A stretch of 64,000 nucleotides of DNA from Propionibacterium sp. (GTDB taxonomy: Bacteria > Actinomycetota > Actinomycetes > Propionibacteriales > Propionibacteriaceae), in assembly GCA_012517405.1 (NCBI GenBank), contig JAAYVB010000043.1:1-64000 (forward strand). Direction: 5' to 3'. The position numbers and the translations under genes are program-made. This document shows, in pieces, positions 10,653 through 19,975 of the stretch. Every line of letters starts with the position of its first letter. Within the stretch, counting starts at the first letter, position 1. The notes under the pieces are model-generated. The model ran no database searches. It was not told the origin of the DNA and was given only the letters and a program-made list of their open reading frames with translations.

Positions 10653-10933
10653 TACAATGGGCGCCGCGTCGCACGGCATTGATGGGGCCATCACCCCGGA
10701 GCTGCCGGAAGAACGGTCCCCGCGCGGTCCATCCGCCGGAGGCTCACTAGAACCGGCGGCGGCGCGGAACGAAGCGGGTGCGTCACCCGGGGTGTGGCCC
10801 TCAACGGGGCTACGAGCCGGACGCGCACCAAGAAGGGTGGTACCGCGGGGCCACCGGACGCCGTCGGCGTCCGCACCTCGTCCCTTCGTCACCGAAAGGC
10901 CGCCGGACCGGCGCCGCACAGACGAAGGACGAG
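10653..10933 (+). promoter_or_regulatory. ileS T-box leader, translational type, with promoter
   Basis: A TACAAT -10 box (10653-10658) precedes a T-box riboswitch. The ultra-short stem I holds the isoleucine specifier ATC (10690-10692) in GGGGCCATCACCCC. The conserved T-box AAGGGTGGTACCGCGG lies at 10833-10848. Downstream, CTCGTCCCTTCGTC (10877-10890) is complementary to GACGAAGGACGAG (10921-10933), which contains the ileS ribosome site. Uncharged tRNA-Ile should free that site. This matches the known actinobacterial class of T-boxes acting on translation. There is no terminator with a T-run, in keeping with translational control. Confidence 0.92.
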
Positions 10934-13900
10934 ATGACCGCGCACGACGCAACCAGCACGACGCCGCAGCCGACGGCGTCCGGTGCCCGCCTCTACAACG
11001 CCGTCCCGCCGCAGGTGGACCTGCCGGCGATGGAGCGGCAGATCCTCGACCTGTGGGACGCCCAGGGCACCTTCGAGGCGTCCCTCGCCCAGACGGCGGG
11101 CGGTCGGCCGTGGACCTTCTACGAGGGGCCCCCGACCGCCAACGGCATGCCCGGCACCCACCACATCGAGGCCCGGGTGTTCAAGGACGTCTTCCCCCGG
11201 TTCCGCACCATGCAGGGCTACCGCGTCGACCGCAAGGCCGGCTGGGACTGCCACGGTCTGCCGGTCGAGCTGGCCGTCGAGAAGGAACTCGGCTTCAACG
11301 GCAAGCCCGACATCGAGAAGTTCGGTGTCGAGCCGTTCAACGAGCGGTGCCGCGCGTCGGTCAGCCGGCACGTGGACGCCTTCGAGGAGCTGACCCGCCG
11401 CATGGGCTACTGGGTCAACCTCGACGAGGCCTACTGGACGATGAAGCCCTCCTACGTCGAGAGCGAGTGGTGGGCGCTGAAGCAGATCTACGACAAGGGG
11501 CTGCTCGTCGAGGACTACCGGGTGGCGCCCTGGTGCCCGCGCTGCGGCACGGCGCTGTCCGATCATGAACTCGCGCAGGGCTACCACGACGTCGTCGACC
11601 CGTCGGTCTACGTGCGGTTCCCGCTGGTCTCCGGCCCGCTCCAGGGCAAGGCCGACCTGCTGGTGTGGACCACGACGCCCTGGACCCTGGTGTCCAACAC
11701 CGCCGTCGCCGCTCACCCCGACGTCACCTACGTCGCCGCGAGCCGCGGCGACGAGATGCTGGTGCTGGCCGAGCCGCTGGCCGAGAAGGTGCTCGGCGAC
11801 GGCTGGACCCTGCGCCAGACCTTCTCGGGCAAGGAGCTCGAGGGCTGGCGGTACGCCCGCCCGTTCGAGCTGGTCGAGTTCCCCGACGTGGTCGGCGGCA
11901 CCCACTACGTGATCCTCGCCGACTACGTCACGACCGAGGACGGCACCGGGCTGGTGCACGAGGCGCCCGCGTTCGGCGAGGACGACCTCGTCTCCTGCCG
12001 CGCCTACGGGTTGCCGCTGGTCAACCCGGTGCGTCCCGACGGCACCTTCGAGCCGGACGTGCCGCTCGTCGGCGGCCTGTTCTTCAAGACCGCCGACAAG
12101 ACGCTCGTCGCCGACCTGACCGAGCGCGGCCTGCTGTGGCGCGAGCAGCCCTACGAACACTCCTACCCGCACTGCTGGCGCTGCGACACCCCGCTGCTCT
12201 ACTACGCCCAGCTGTCGTGGTACATCCGCACCACCCAGATCCGGGACGCCCTCCTCCGCGAGAACGAGGCCACGACCTGGTACCCCGAGCACATCAAGCA
12301 CGGCCGCTACGGCGACTGGCTGAACAACAACATCGACTGGGCGCTGTCGCGCTCGCGCTACTGGGGGACGCCGCTGCCGATCTGGCGCTGCGTCCACAAG
12401 CACGACACCTGCGTGGGTTCGCGCGCCGACCTGACGAGGCTGACCGGCGTCGACCAGTCGCAACTCGACCCGCACCGTCCGTTCGTCGACGAGGTCACCT
12501 TCCGCTGCCCGCAGTGCGGCGAGACCGCGCGGCGCGTCCCGGAGGTCATCGACGCCTGGTTCGACAGCGGCGCCATGCCGTTCGCCCAGTGGGGCTACCC
12601 CTACGTCGAGGGCTCGACGGAGCGGTTCGAGGCGGCCTTCCCCGCGGACTTCATCTGCGAGGCCATCGACCAGACCCGCGGCTGGTTCTACTCGCTGATG
12701 GCGGTGTCGACGGCGGTGTTCGACCAGAACTCCTACCGCAACGTGCTCTGCCTGGGTCACATCCTCGCCGAGGACGGCCGGAAGATGAGCAAGCACCTCG
12801 GGAACATCCTCGAGCCCATCCCGCTCATGGACGCCCACGGTGCGGACGCCGTCCGCTGGTTCATGGCCGCGGGCGGTTCGCCGTGGTCGTCGCGGCGGGT
12901 GGGCCACGGCACCATCACCGAGACGGTGCGCAAGGTGCTGCTGACCTACTGGAACTCGGTGTCGTTCCTGGCGCTCTACGCGCGGACGAACGGCTGGTCG
13001 CCGGTGGGGGAGGCTCCGGCGGTGGCCGAGCGCCCGGTGCTCGACCGCTGGCTGGTCAGCGTGCGCAACGAGCTGGTGCGCGACGTCACCGACGCCCTGG
13101 AGAACTTCGACACCCAGCGTGCCGGCACGCTGCTGAGCGAGTTCGTCGACCAGCTGTCGAACTGGTACGTCCGCCGGTCGCGGCGCCGCTTCTGGGACGG
13201 CGAGCCCGCCGCGCTGTGGACGCTGCACGAGACCATGGACGTCGTGACCCGCCTGATGGCCCCGCTGGTGCCGTTCATCACCGAGCGGGTCTGGCAGGAC
13301 CTGTTCGTGGCCGCGGTCCCGGGCGCCCCGGCGTCCGTGCACCTGGCCGCCTGGCCGACGGTGGACGCCGCCGCGATCGACGACGAGCTGAACGCCGCCA
13401 TGGAGCTCACCCGCCGCCTGGTGGAACTGGGCCGCGGGGCCCGCGCCGAGGCCCGCGTCAAGACCCGCCAGCCGCTGCGCCGGGTGCTGGTGCCGTCGGC
13501 GAGCTACGCCCGGCTGACCGACGAGCTGCTCGACGAGATCGCCGCCGAACTCAACGTCGGGGTCGTCGAGTCGTTCGCGTCGGCGGGCGACATCGTCGAC
13601 TTCAGCGCCAAGGGCAACTTCCGCGCCCTGGGTCGGCGGTTCGGCAAGGAGACGCCGAAGGTGGCCCAGGCCATCGCCGAGGCGGACGCCGCCGCGCTGG
13701 CCGCGCAGTTGGCGGCCACCGGCGAGGCGGTGGTCGCGTACGGCGACGGCACGACGGTCACCGCCGAGGAGGTGCTGATCTCGGAGCGGCCGCGTGAGGG
13801 CTGGTCGGTCGTCAACGAGCAGGGCGAGACGGTCGCGCTCGACCTGGAGCTGACCCCCGAACTGGTGCAGGCCGGCCTGGCCCGCGAGGTGGTGCGCACC

Positions 13901-14119
13901 CTGCAGGAGACCCGCAAGGGTTCCGGGCTGGAGGTGTCGGACCGGATCCGGGCCCGCTGGTTCACCACCGACGACGCGCTCGCCGAGGCGATCCGCGCCT
14001 ACAGCGACCTCATCGCCGACGAGGTCCTGGCGGTCGAGTTGACCGAGGCGGACGCCGCGGGCGCCGACTGGGTCACCGAGGAAGACCTCGGCTTGGCCCT
14101 GCGGATCGAGCGCGCCTGA
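10934..14119 (+). CDS. ileS: Isoleucyl-tRNA synthetase, long (type 2) form with GTHH signature
   Basis: A 1061-residue class I synthetase that charges tRNA-Ile. The start at ATG 10934 is fixed by the T-box-controlled ribosome site. The length, the long insertion/editing domain and the C-terminal helical anticodon domain fit the type 2 (eukaryote-like) family. The signature that is HxGH in most class I enzymes reads G-T-H-H at residues 74-77 (within NGMPGTHHIEA). The second signature is KMSKH at 617-621. Cys pairs (CPRC, CWRC, CPQC) suggest metal sites. I recall reports that GxHH type 2 enzymes are extremely mupirocin-resistant; resistance here is inference. Confidence 0.97.
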   Translation: MTAHDATSTTPQPTASGARLYNAVPPQVDLPAMERQILDLWDAQGTFEASLAQTAGGRPWTFYEGPPTANGMPGTHHIEARVFKDVFPRFRTMQGYRVDRKAGWDCHGLPVELAVEKELGFNGKPDIEKFGVEPFNERCRASVSRHVDAFEELTRRMGYWVNLDEAYWTMKPSYVESEWWALKQIYDKGLLVEDYRVAPWCPRCGTALSDHELAQGYHDVVDPSVYVRFPLVSGPLQGKADLLVWTTTPWTLVSNTAVAAHPDVTYVAASRGDEMLVLAEPLAEKVLGDGWTLRQTFSGKELEGWRYARPFELVEFPDVVGGTHYVILADYVTTEDGTGLVHEAPAFGEDDLVSCRAYGLPLVNPVRPDGTFEPDVPLVGGLFFKTADKTLVADLTERGLLWREQPYEHSYPHCWRCDTPLLYYAQLSWYIRTTQIRDALLRENEATTWYPEHIKHGRYGDWLNNNIDWALSRSRYWGTPLPIWRCVHKHDTCVGSRADLTRLTGVDQSQLDPHRPFVDEVTFRCPQCGETARRVPEVIDAWFDSGAMPFAQWGYPYVEGSTERFEAAFPADFICEAIDQTRGWFYSLMAVSTAVFDQNSYRNVLCLGHILAEDGRKMSKHLGNILEPIPLMDAHGADAVRWFMAAGGSPWSSRRVGHGTITETVRKVLLTYWNSVSFLALYARTNGWSPVGEAPAVAERPVLDRWLVSVRNELVRDVTDALENFDTQRAGTLLSEFVDQLSNWYVRRSRRRFWDGEPAALWTLHETMDVVTRLMAPLVPFITERVWQDLFVAAVPGAPASVHLAAWPTVDAAAIDDELNAAMELTRRLVELGRGARAEARVKTRQPLRRVLVPSASYARLTDELLDEIAAELNVGVVESFASAGDIVDFSAKGNFRALGRRFGKETPKVAQAIAEADAAALAAQLAATGEAVVAYGDGTTVTAEEVLISERPREGWSVVNEQGETVALDLELTPELVQAGLAREVVRTLQETRKGSGLEVSDRIRARWFTTDDALAEAIRAYSDLIADEVLAVELTEADAAGADWVTEEDLGLALRIERA

Positions 14120-14144
14120 GCCCAGCGGCGCCCCCCGCCCCGCG

Positions 14145-14714
14145 TCAGTAGGGCGGGGGCTGCCGCCGCTTCACGTTGCCGCGGTAGGCCCTGATCGAGG
14201 TGGACACGACGATCGCCAGGATGATCGGCCAGATGCCGGCGTCCCCGAACAGCAGCAGCACGATCGCGATCGGCCAGATCAGCGCCTGCACGGTGTCGAG
14301 CGTCTTGTCGGTCTGGCTGCGCACGGGGGGCACCCCCGGGGGGCGCGGCACCAGTGCGCCGGGCGTGGCCGGGCTGCCGTAGGGCGAGGCCGGGGAGCCG
14401 TACGGCGACGTGAGCGAGCCGGGCGGTCCGGCCGGCGCGTAGCCCGGCGCGCCCGGCTCGGGGGGCCGCCCGCCCGCGGGGTAGGTGGGCCAGGTCGGTT
14501 GGGCGGCGTCGAGGAAGCCGGGGTGCGGTGCCGGCAGGTCCGCGAACAGCGGCCCGAGTTCGGCGGCCGTGCGGGCGGCCAGGGCGGCCTGCGCGCGCTC
14601 GTCGAACTCGGCTTGGGACAGGCGCCCCAACTCCAGGTGGGTGCGCAGCGCGGCGACCGCCTCGTCGCGCTCGAGGGCCGAGAGGCGCAGCGGGTTCTGG
14701 TCGGGCAGTGTCAT
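14145..14714 (-). CDS. DUF1707/SHOCT-like membrane-associated protein
   Basis: A 189-residue protein. The N-terminal 50 residues are a DUF1707 domain (LERDEAVAALRTHLELGRLS, then FDERAQAAL), a small helical module common in actinobacterial membrane proteins. A Pro/Gly/Tyr-rich disordered linker with PYGSP repeats follows, then a hydrophobic C-terminal hairpin (about 150-178) ending in basic residues. It is convergent with ileS, 25 bp between stops. The function is unknown; membrane anchoring of a small interaction domain is the most that can be said. Confidence 0.8.
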   Translation of the reverse strand: MTLPDQNPLRLSALERDEAVAALRTHLELGRLSQAEFDERAQAALAARTAAELGPLFADLPAPHPGFLDAAQPTWPTYPAGGRPPEPGAPGYAPAGPPGSLTSPYGSPASPYGSPATPGALVPRPPGVPPVRSQTDKTLDTVQALIWPIAIVLLLFGDAGIWPIILAIVVSTSIRAYRGNVKRRQPPPY

Positions 14715-14735
14715 GGCCTCATGGTAGGTCGGCGC

Positions 14736-15695
14736 TCACCGGTGAATCGCGCGCTGCACCGCGTCGAGGGTCCGCTGGACGGCCAGGGTGTCGGCCAGCG
14801 GCATCGCCGGCGACTCGGTGAGTCCCGCGGCGATGCAGCGGGTGGCCTCGGCCAACTCGTGGGCGTAGCCGGAGCCGAGCGCGGGCAGGTCGTAGGCGAC
14901 GGCGGCCGCCCCCGGGCGGAGCACCTCGAACCGCTGCAGGCGGTGGAACCGCGGCTTCACGTCGATCCAGCCCTCGGTGCCCAGCACCGCCATCCGGCCC
15001 GGTCCGTGGGCGGTGAAGTCGAACCCGAGGCTGGCGTAGCGGCCGTCGTCGTAGCCGAGCAGGACGCCGCCCTCGCCGTCCACCCCGTTCGGCAGCAGCC
15101 CGCCGAGGGCCAGGACGCGGGTCGGCGTCCCCAGCAACCACTGGGCGAACGAGACGACGTAGACGCCGAGGTCGAGGGTCGCGCCGCCGCCCGCGGCGCG
15201 GTCGAACAGCCGGTCGGCGGGGTCGTAGGCGCGGAACGCCGACAGGTCGCCCTGCACGCTGCGCACCTGGCCGATGACGCCGGCGTCCACGAGCCGCTTC
15301 AGCTCGACCGCCGCCGGCAGGAAGCGGGTCCACATCGCCTCCATCGCGAAGACGCCCCGCTCGCGGGCCGCCGCGATCACCGCCTCGGTGTCGGCCACCG
15401 ACGTCGTGAACGCCTTCTCGACCAGCACCGCCTTCCCGGCCGCGATCGCGGCCAGCGCGAGTTCGGCGTGGGACGTGTGCGGCGACGCGACGTACACGGC
15501 GTCCACCTCGCCGGACGCCCACAGCGCCGGATAGCCGACGGCGCGGGGGACGCCGTGCTCGGTCGCGAACCGGGTCGCCCGCGCGGCGTCGCGGGACGCC
15601 ACGGCGACCAGGTCGGCGTCCGGGACGTGGGCGAACGCCCCGGCGAACGTGGCCGCCATCTTGCCGGTACCGGCGATCGCCCAGCGAACGGTCAT
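14736..15695 (-). CDS. Gfo/Idh/MocA-family NAD(P)-dependent oxidoreductase
   Basis: A 319-residue cytosolic dehydrogenase of the glucose-fructose oxidoreductase/inositol dehydrogenase family. The Rossmann motif [11 protein letters not shown] is at residues 7-17 (Met where Gly/Ile is usual). The signature VEKAF (family EKP, here EKA) sits near residue 96. A C-terminal mixed sheet domain ([11 protein letters not shown]) forms the substrate pocket. The substrate, probably a sugar or polyol, cannot be read. It lies 21 bp upstream of the DUF1707 gene on the same strand, so the two may be co-transcribed; lysC is divergent. Confidence 0.88.
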   Translation of the reverse strand: MTVRWAIAGTGKMAATFAGAFAHVPDADLVAVASRDAARATRFATEHGVPRAVGYPALWASGEVDAVYVASPHTSHAELALAAIAAGKAVLVEKAFTTSVADTEAVIAAARERGVFAMEAMWTRFLPAAVELKRLVDAGVIGQVRSVQGDLSAFRAYDPADRLFDRAAGGGATLDLGVYVVSFAQWLLGTPTRVLALGGLLPNGVDGEGGVLLGYDDGRYASLGFDFTAHGPGRMAVLGTEGWIDVKPRFHRLQRFEVLRPGAAAVAYDLPALGSGYAHELAEATRCIAAGLTESPAMPLADTLAVQRTLDAVQRAIHR

Positions 15696-15876
15696 GGGTG
15701 CTCCTCGGGTCGGGGCGCCGCCGCCCGAAACCCGAAAAGTCCCAGGGCGGCCGGACGCCTATGGCACAGTAGTGCCGTTTCTGCCACCGGCAGGACCGCT
15801 GGGCCGGTCGCGGCCCACCGAGGCAGGAGTGGGCCGGGCGCGGCGGCGTCCGCCGTGGCTCGACAGGAGGAAGTCT

Positions 15877-17148
15877 GTGCGCGTTGTGCAGAAGTTCGGC
15901 GGCTCGTCCGTCGCCGACGCCGAGAGCATCAAGAGGGTCGCGCGGCGCATCGTGGCGACCAAGGAACTGGGCAACGAGGTCACCGTCATCGTGTCGGCGA
16001 TGGGCGACACGACCGACGAACTGCTCGACCTGGCTCAGGAGGTGTCGCCCAACCCGCGCTCGCGCGAGCTCGACATGCTGCTGAGCGCCGGCGAGCGGAT
16101 GTCGGCCGCGTTGCTGGCGATGGCCATCAACGACCTCGGCCACACGGCCCGCTCGTTCACCGGCAGCCAGGCGGGCGTCATCACCACCGCCAAGCACGGC
16201 GACGCCCGCATCATCGACATCACCCCGGGCCGCATCGAGACGGCGCTCGCCGACGGCGACATCGTGATCGTGGCCGGCTTTCAGGGGGTGTCCCAGGACA
16301 CCAAGGACGTCACCACGCTGGGCCGGGGGGCGTCCGACACCACCGCGGTGGCGCTGGCCGCCGCCCTCAAGGCCGACTACTGCGAGATCTACTCCGACGT
16401 CGACGGCGTCTTCACCGCCGACCCCCGGATCGTGCCGGCCGCCCAGCAGATCCCCGAGATCAGCTACGAGGAGATGATGGAGCTCGCCGCCAACGGCGCC
16501 AAGATCCTGCACCTCCGCTGCGTCGAGTACGCCCGCCGGGAGAACGTCCCGGTCCACGTGCGGTCGTCCTTCTCGAACAAGCAGGGAACCTGGCTGAAGG
16601 ACGCCAAGGACATCAAGAAGGAAGGCACCGCCATGGAGAACCCGATCATCACCGGCGTCGCGCAGGACAAGGCCCTGGCCAAGCTGACGGTCGTCGACGT
16701 GCCGGACCGTCCCGGCGAGGCGGCCGCGGTGCTGCTGGCCATCGCGGACGCCGGCATCAGCGTCGACATCATCGTGCAGAACCAGTCGGTGTCCGACCAG
16801 ACCACCGCCATGACCTTCACGATCCCGCAGGGAGACCTGGCCAAGGCGACCGCCGCGCTCGAGGCGGCCAAGGACCGGATCGGGTTCAGCCGCGTCCTCA
16901 CCGACGAGAACGTCGGCAAGGTCGCGATCGTGGGCGTCGGCATGCGCACCACCCCCGGCGTGGCGGCCACCTTCTTCAAGGCCCTCGCCGACGCCGGCAT
17001 CAACATCCAGATGATCTCCACCTCCGAGATCCGGATCTCGGTCGTCGTGGCGTCCGAGGACGTCGACAAGGCCGTCCGTGCCGCGCACTCCGCCTTCGGG
17101 CTGGACGCCTCGGGGCAGGCGGTCGTGTACGCGGGAACCGGCCGCTGA
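15877..17148 (+). CDS. lysC: Aspartokinase
   Basis: A 423-residue enzyme phosphorylating L-aspartate, the first step to lysine, threonine, methionine and diaminopimelate. The kinase domain opens with [19 protein letters not shown] (residues 4-22). Two ACT domains fill the C-terminal third and carry feedback regulation. The GTG at 15877 follows AGGAGGAAG, a very strong ribosome site. An in-frame ATG at 16633 (codon 253), preceded by AAGAAGGAAGG, is well placed to make a separate beta subunit of the two ACT domains, as known for actinobacterial aspartokinases. No asd gene follows, unlike in corynebacteria. Confidence 0.95.
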   Translation: MRVVQKFGGSSVADAESIKRVARRIVATKELGNEVTVIVSAMGDTTDELLDLAQEVSPNPRSRELDMLLSAGERMSAALLAMAINDLGHTARSFTGSQAGVITTAKHGDARIIDITPGRIETALADGDIVIVAGFQGVSQDTKDVTTLGRGASDTTAVALAAALKADYCEIYSDVDGVFTADPRIVPAAQQIPEISYEEMMELAANGAKILHLRCVEYARRENVPVHVRSSFSNKQGTWLKDAKDIKKEGTAMENPIITGVAQDKALAKLTVVDVPDRPGEAAAVLLAIADAGISVDIIVQNQSVSDQTTAMTFTIPQGDLAKATAALEAAKDRIGFSRVLTDENVGKVAIVGVGMRTTPGVAATFFKALADAGINIQMISTSEIRISVVVASEDVDKAVRAAHSAFGLDASGQAVVYAGTGR

Positions 17149-17341
17149 CGCGTCCCGCACCGTCCCCGACCTCACCCGAAGAACCCGCGTTCGGGCTGCG
17201 GGTCCAGGCCTGCTAGGCTGGGCTCGCAGCCCGGGTTGTTCTGCGCCGGGCAGGCCTTCCTGACCGTCGATGCCATTCGCGCCGCGATCCCTCGCGCCGG
17301 GCAGAACCGACCGCATCCCTTTCTTCGGAGTCTCGTTCACC

Positions 17342-18706
17342 TTGTCTGATCCCACCTTCGGCACGCTCGGCGTGCCCGCCCCGCTGTGCGCCGTCCTGGC
17401 CGAGCGCGGCATCACCGCCCCCACCCCCATCCAGGCGGCCACCCTCCCCGACTCGCTCGCCGGGAAGGACGTGCTGGGCCGCGGCCGCACCGGCTCCGGC
17501 AAGACCTACGCCTTCCTGCTGCCGCTCGTCGCGCGGCTCACGGCGTCCACCCCACCCCGCAAGCCCGGACGCCCTCGCGCCCTGGTGCTGGCCCCCACCC
17601 GCGAACTGGTCACCCAGATCGAGGAGTCGCTGGCCCCGCTGGCCGCCGCCGCCAGCCTCACGACGCGCACGATCTTCGGCGGGATCGGCCAGAACCCGCA
17701 GGTCGCGGCGCTGCGGCGCGGCGTCGACATCGTGCTGGCCTGCCCGGGCCGCCTGGAGGACCTCATCAAGCAGGGCCACGCCGGCCTGGACGGCATCGAG
17801 GTCACGGTGCTCGACGAGGCCGACCACATGGCCGACCTCGGCTTCCTTCCGGTCGTCAAGCGGCTCCTCGACCGGACGCCGGCCCGCGGGCAGCGGCTGC
17901 TCTTCTCGGCGACCCTCGACGACGCCGTCCACGGCCTGGTGAGCCGCTACCTGCACGCGCCGGTCGTGCACGAGGCCGACGCCGTCGAGGCGCCGGTCGG
18001 CACCATGACCCACCACGTCCTCCACGTGGACGCCGACGCGCGCCTCGACGTGCTCCTCGACCTGACCGCGGCCCCCGGCCGCACGATGGTGTTCACCCGC
18101 ACCAAGCACGGCGCGAAGAAGCTGGCCAAGCAGCTCAACGCCGCCGGCGTCCCTGCGGTCGAACTGCACGGCAACCTGAGCCAGAACGCCCGGGTGCGCA
18201 CGATGGAGGCCTTCCACTGCGGCGCCGCCGCGACGCTCGTGGCCACCGACATCGCGGCCCGTGGCATCCACGTGGACGACGTCGCGCTGGTCGTTCACGC
18301 CGACCCGCCCGCCGAGCACAAGGCCTACCTGCACCGCTCCGGGCGCACCGCCCGCGCCGGTGCCGCCGGGACCGTCGTCACGCTCATGCTCGACACCCAG
18401 CGGGCCGACGTGCGCGACCTGACCCGCAAGGCCGGCATCCGGCCCACGATCACCCGGGTGCGCCCCGGCGACCGGCTGCTCCGCGAGATCGCACCGGGCG
18501 AGCGGGCCTACCCCGGGCCCTACGCGCCGGCCGTCGAGGCGCCCGCCGCGTCGAAGCCGGCCCGGACGCGGACGCCGTCCGCCCGGCCGGCGTCCGGTCG
18601 CCCCGCCCGGACGCCCTCCGCCCGGGTGGCGGCCGCGGGGGAGGCGTCCACGCACTCGCCGTCGCGGTTCTCGGCGTCCGCGCGGACGCGCAGCCGCGGC
18701 CGCTGA
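17342..18706 (+). CDS. DEAD-box RNA helicase
   Basis: An ATP-dependent RNA helicase of about 454 residues, likely in rRNA assembly or RNA turnover. All motifs are present: Q motif PTPIQ, Walker A GRTGSGKT, PTRELV, DEAD in VLDEADHMADLG, SAT in LFSATLDD, and the C-terminal HRSGRTARAG. The tail after about residue 400 is Arg/Ser/Pro-rich and probably binds RNA. I chose TTG 17342 (N-terminus LSDPTFGTLGV) because the protein starts conserving there; an in-frame ATG at 17270 would add 24 non-family residues. The leader holds a partial inverted repeat (GTTCTGCGCCGGGC near 17238 against GCCGGGCAGAAC near 17298) that may regulate it. Confidence 0.9.
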   Translation: MSDPTFGTLGVPAPLCAVLAERGITAPTPIQAATLPDSLAGKDVLGRGRTGSGKTYAFLLPLVARLTASTPPRKPGRPRALVLAPTRELVTQIEESLAPLAAAASLTTRTIFGGIGQNPQVAALRRGVDIVLACPGRLEDLIKQGHAGLDGIEVTVLDEADHMADLGFLPVVKRLLDRTPARGQRLLFSATLDDAVHGLVSRYLHAPVVHEADAVEAPVGTMTHHVLHVDADARLDVLLDLTAAPGRTMVFTRTKHGAKKLAKQLNAAGVPAVELHGNLSQNARVRTMEAFHCGAAATLVATDIAARGIHVDDVALVVHADPPAEHKAYLHRSGRTARAGAAGTVVTLMLDTQRADVRDLTRKAGIRPTITRVRPGDRLLREIAPGERAYPGPYAPAVEAPAASKPARTRTPSARPASGRPARTPSARVAAAGEASTHSPSRFSASARTRSRGR

Positions 18707-18740
18707 CCGGAGTCGTGCCGGCCCGCGGGCGTCCGCGGGC

Positions 18741-18842
18741 TATGCTGGTCCCCAGACAGGGGAGCGCCGAAGGGGCGCTGAGAGTGCGGTGATCCGCAGA
18801 CCCTCGAACCTGATCCGGCTAGCACCGGCGTAGGGAGTCGAG
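18741..18842 (+). promoter_or_regulatory. TPP riboswitch with upstream -10 box
   Basis: The thi-box signatures are all present: GGGGAGC near 18759, GCTGAGAG at 18777-18784, and ACCCTCGAACCTGATCCGG at about 18799-18817, ending TAGGGAG near 18831. A TATGCT box at 18741-18746 is a plausible -10 element. It precedes a thiamine transporter, so thiamine pyrophosphate should switch the thiBPQ operon off. In actinobacteria this class usually acts by hiding the ribosome site (GTTTGGAGGACAG before thiB). Confidence 0.95.
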
Positions 18843-18886
18843 TTCTCCTCGGCCAGTCCGAGCCCTCCGGAGTGTTTGGAGGACAG

Positions 18887-19975
18887 ATGAAGCTCTCGAG
18901 TAAGGCGGGCCTCGCCGCGTTGGCGGCGGCCGCGTCCCTGGCGCTGGCGGCCTGCGGGTCGCCGGCCGCCCCCACCACGACCCCGGCGGGGGCCGGTGCG
19001 TCGGCGTCCGCCCCGGCCGGCGGCGTCGTCACGGTGCTCACCCACGACTCGTTCGCGCTGTCGGACGCCGTGCTGGCCGCCTTCCAGGCCGACACCGGCT
19101 ACGAGCTCAAACTGATCCGGCAGGGCGACGGCGGCTCGCTGGTGAACCAACTCGTGCTCACCAAGGACGCCCCCCTCGGCGATGCCGTCTACGGCATCGA
19201 CAACACCTTCGCCGGGCGGGCGATCAGCGCCGGCGTCCTGACGCCCTACGCCTCGCCCAAGCTGCCGGCGGACTCCGCGGACCTCAAGGCGGACGTCGGC
19301 GACGCGCTCACCCCGACCGATTTCGGCGACGTGTGCGTCAACGCCGACAAGGCGTGGTTCGCCGCGAAGAAGCTCGCCCTCCCCGTGACCCTGGACGACC
19401 TCACCAAGCCCGAGTACCGCGACCTCCTCGTGGTCGAGGACGCCGCCTCCTCCACCCCCGGCCTGGCGTTCCTGGTCGGCACCATCGGCGCCAAGACCCC
19501 CGCCGGCTACCTCGACTACTGGGGCAAGCTGAAGGACAACGGGGTCAAGGTCGTCAAGGACTGGAGCGCCGCCTACTACACCGAGTTCACCGCCGGCGGC
19601 AAGGGTGGCACCCGGCCGCTCGTCGTGTCCTACGCGTCCTCCCCGGCGGCGACCGTGACCCCCGACGGAAAGGACTCGACGACGGTGTCGCTCAACGACA
19701 CATGCTTCCGGCAGGTCGAGTACGCGGGCGTCGTCAAGGGCGCCAAGAACGAGGCCGGCGCCAAGGCGTTCGTCGACTGGATGCTGTCGGAGAAGGTCCA
19801 GGCCGACATTCCCGGGCAGATGTACATGTACCCGGCCGTGAAGTCCACGAAGCTGCCCGCCGAGTGGACGACGTTCGCCCCGCTGCCCAGCACGCCGTTC
19901 GCCGTGCCGGCCGCCGACATCGCGGCGAACCGCGACGCCTGGATCAGAGCTTGGTCGGCGCGGGTCGTTGGCTGA
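18887..19975 (+). CDS. thiB: Thiamine ABC transporter substrate-binding lipoprotein
   Basis: A 362-residue extracytoplasmic thiamine (or TPP) receptor, anchored as a lipoprotein. The signal peptide ends in the lipobox LAAC with the lipidated Cys at residue 23, followed by an Ala/Thr/Pro-rich linker. The mature part shows the ThiB pattern VLTHDSFALSD, then RQGDGGSLVNQL and YGIDNTFAGRA. The ATG at 18887 follows TTTGGAGGACAG. The gene is under the TPP riboswitch and overlaps thiP by 8 bp, confirming the transporter operon and the thiamine assignment. Confidence 0.93.
   Translation: MKLSSKAGLAALAAAASLALAACGSPAAPTTTPAGAGASASAPAGGVVTVLTHDSFALSDAVLAAFQADTGYELKLIRQGDGGSLVNQLVLTKDAPLGDAVYGIDNTFAGRAISAGVLTPYASPKLPADSADLKADVGDALTPTDFGDVCVNADKAWFAAKKLALPVTLDDLTKPEYRDLLVVEDAASSTPGLAFLVGTIGAKTPAGYLDYWGKLKDNGVKVVKDWSAAYYTEFTAGGKGGTRPLVVSYASSPAATVTPDGKDSTTVSLNDTCFRQVEYAGVVKGAKNEAGAKAFVDWMLSEKVQADIPGQMYMYPAVKSTKLPAEWTTFAPLPSTPFAVPAADIAANRDAWIRAWSARVVG

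Noticed and set aside
7130..17502. Very long minus-strand open frames (for example 7130-9766, 10889-13342, 14719-17502)
   Set aside because: They mirror dnaX, ileS and lysC, have Arg/Gly/His-rich shadow composition and no recognisable domains; high GC removes stop codons.
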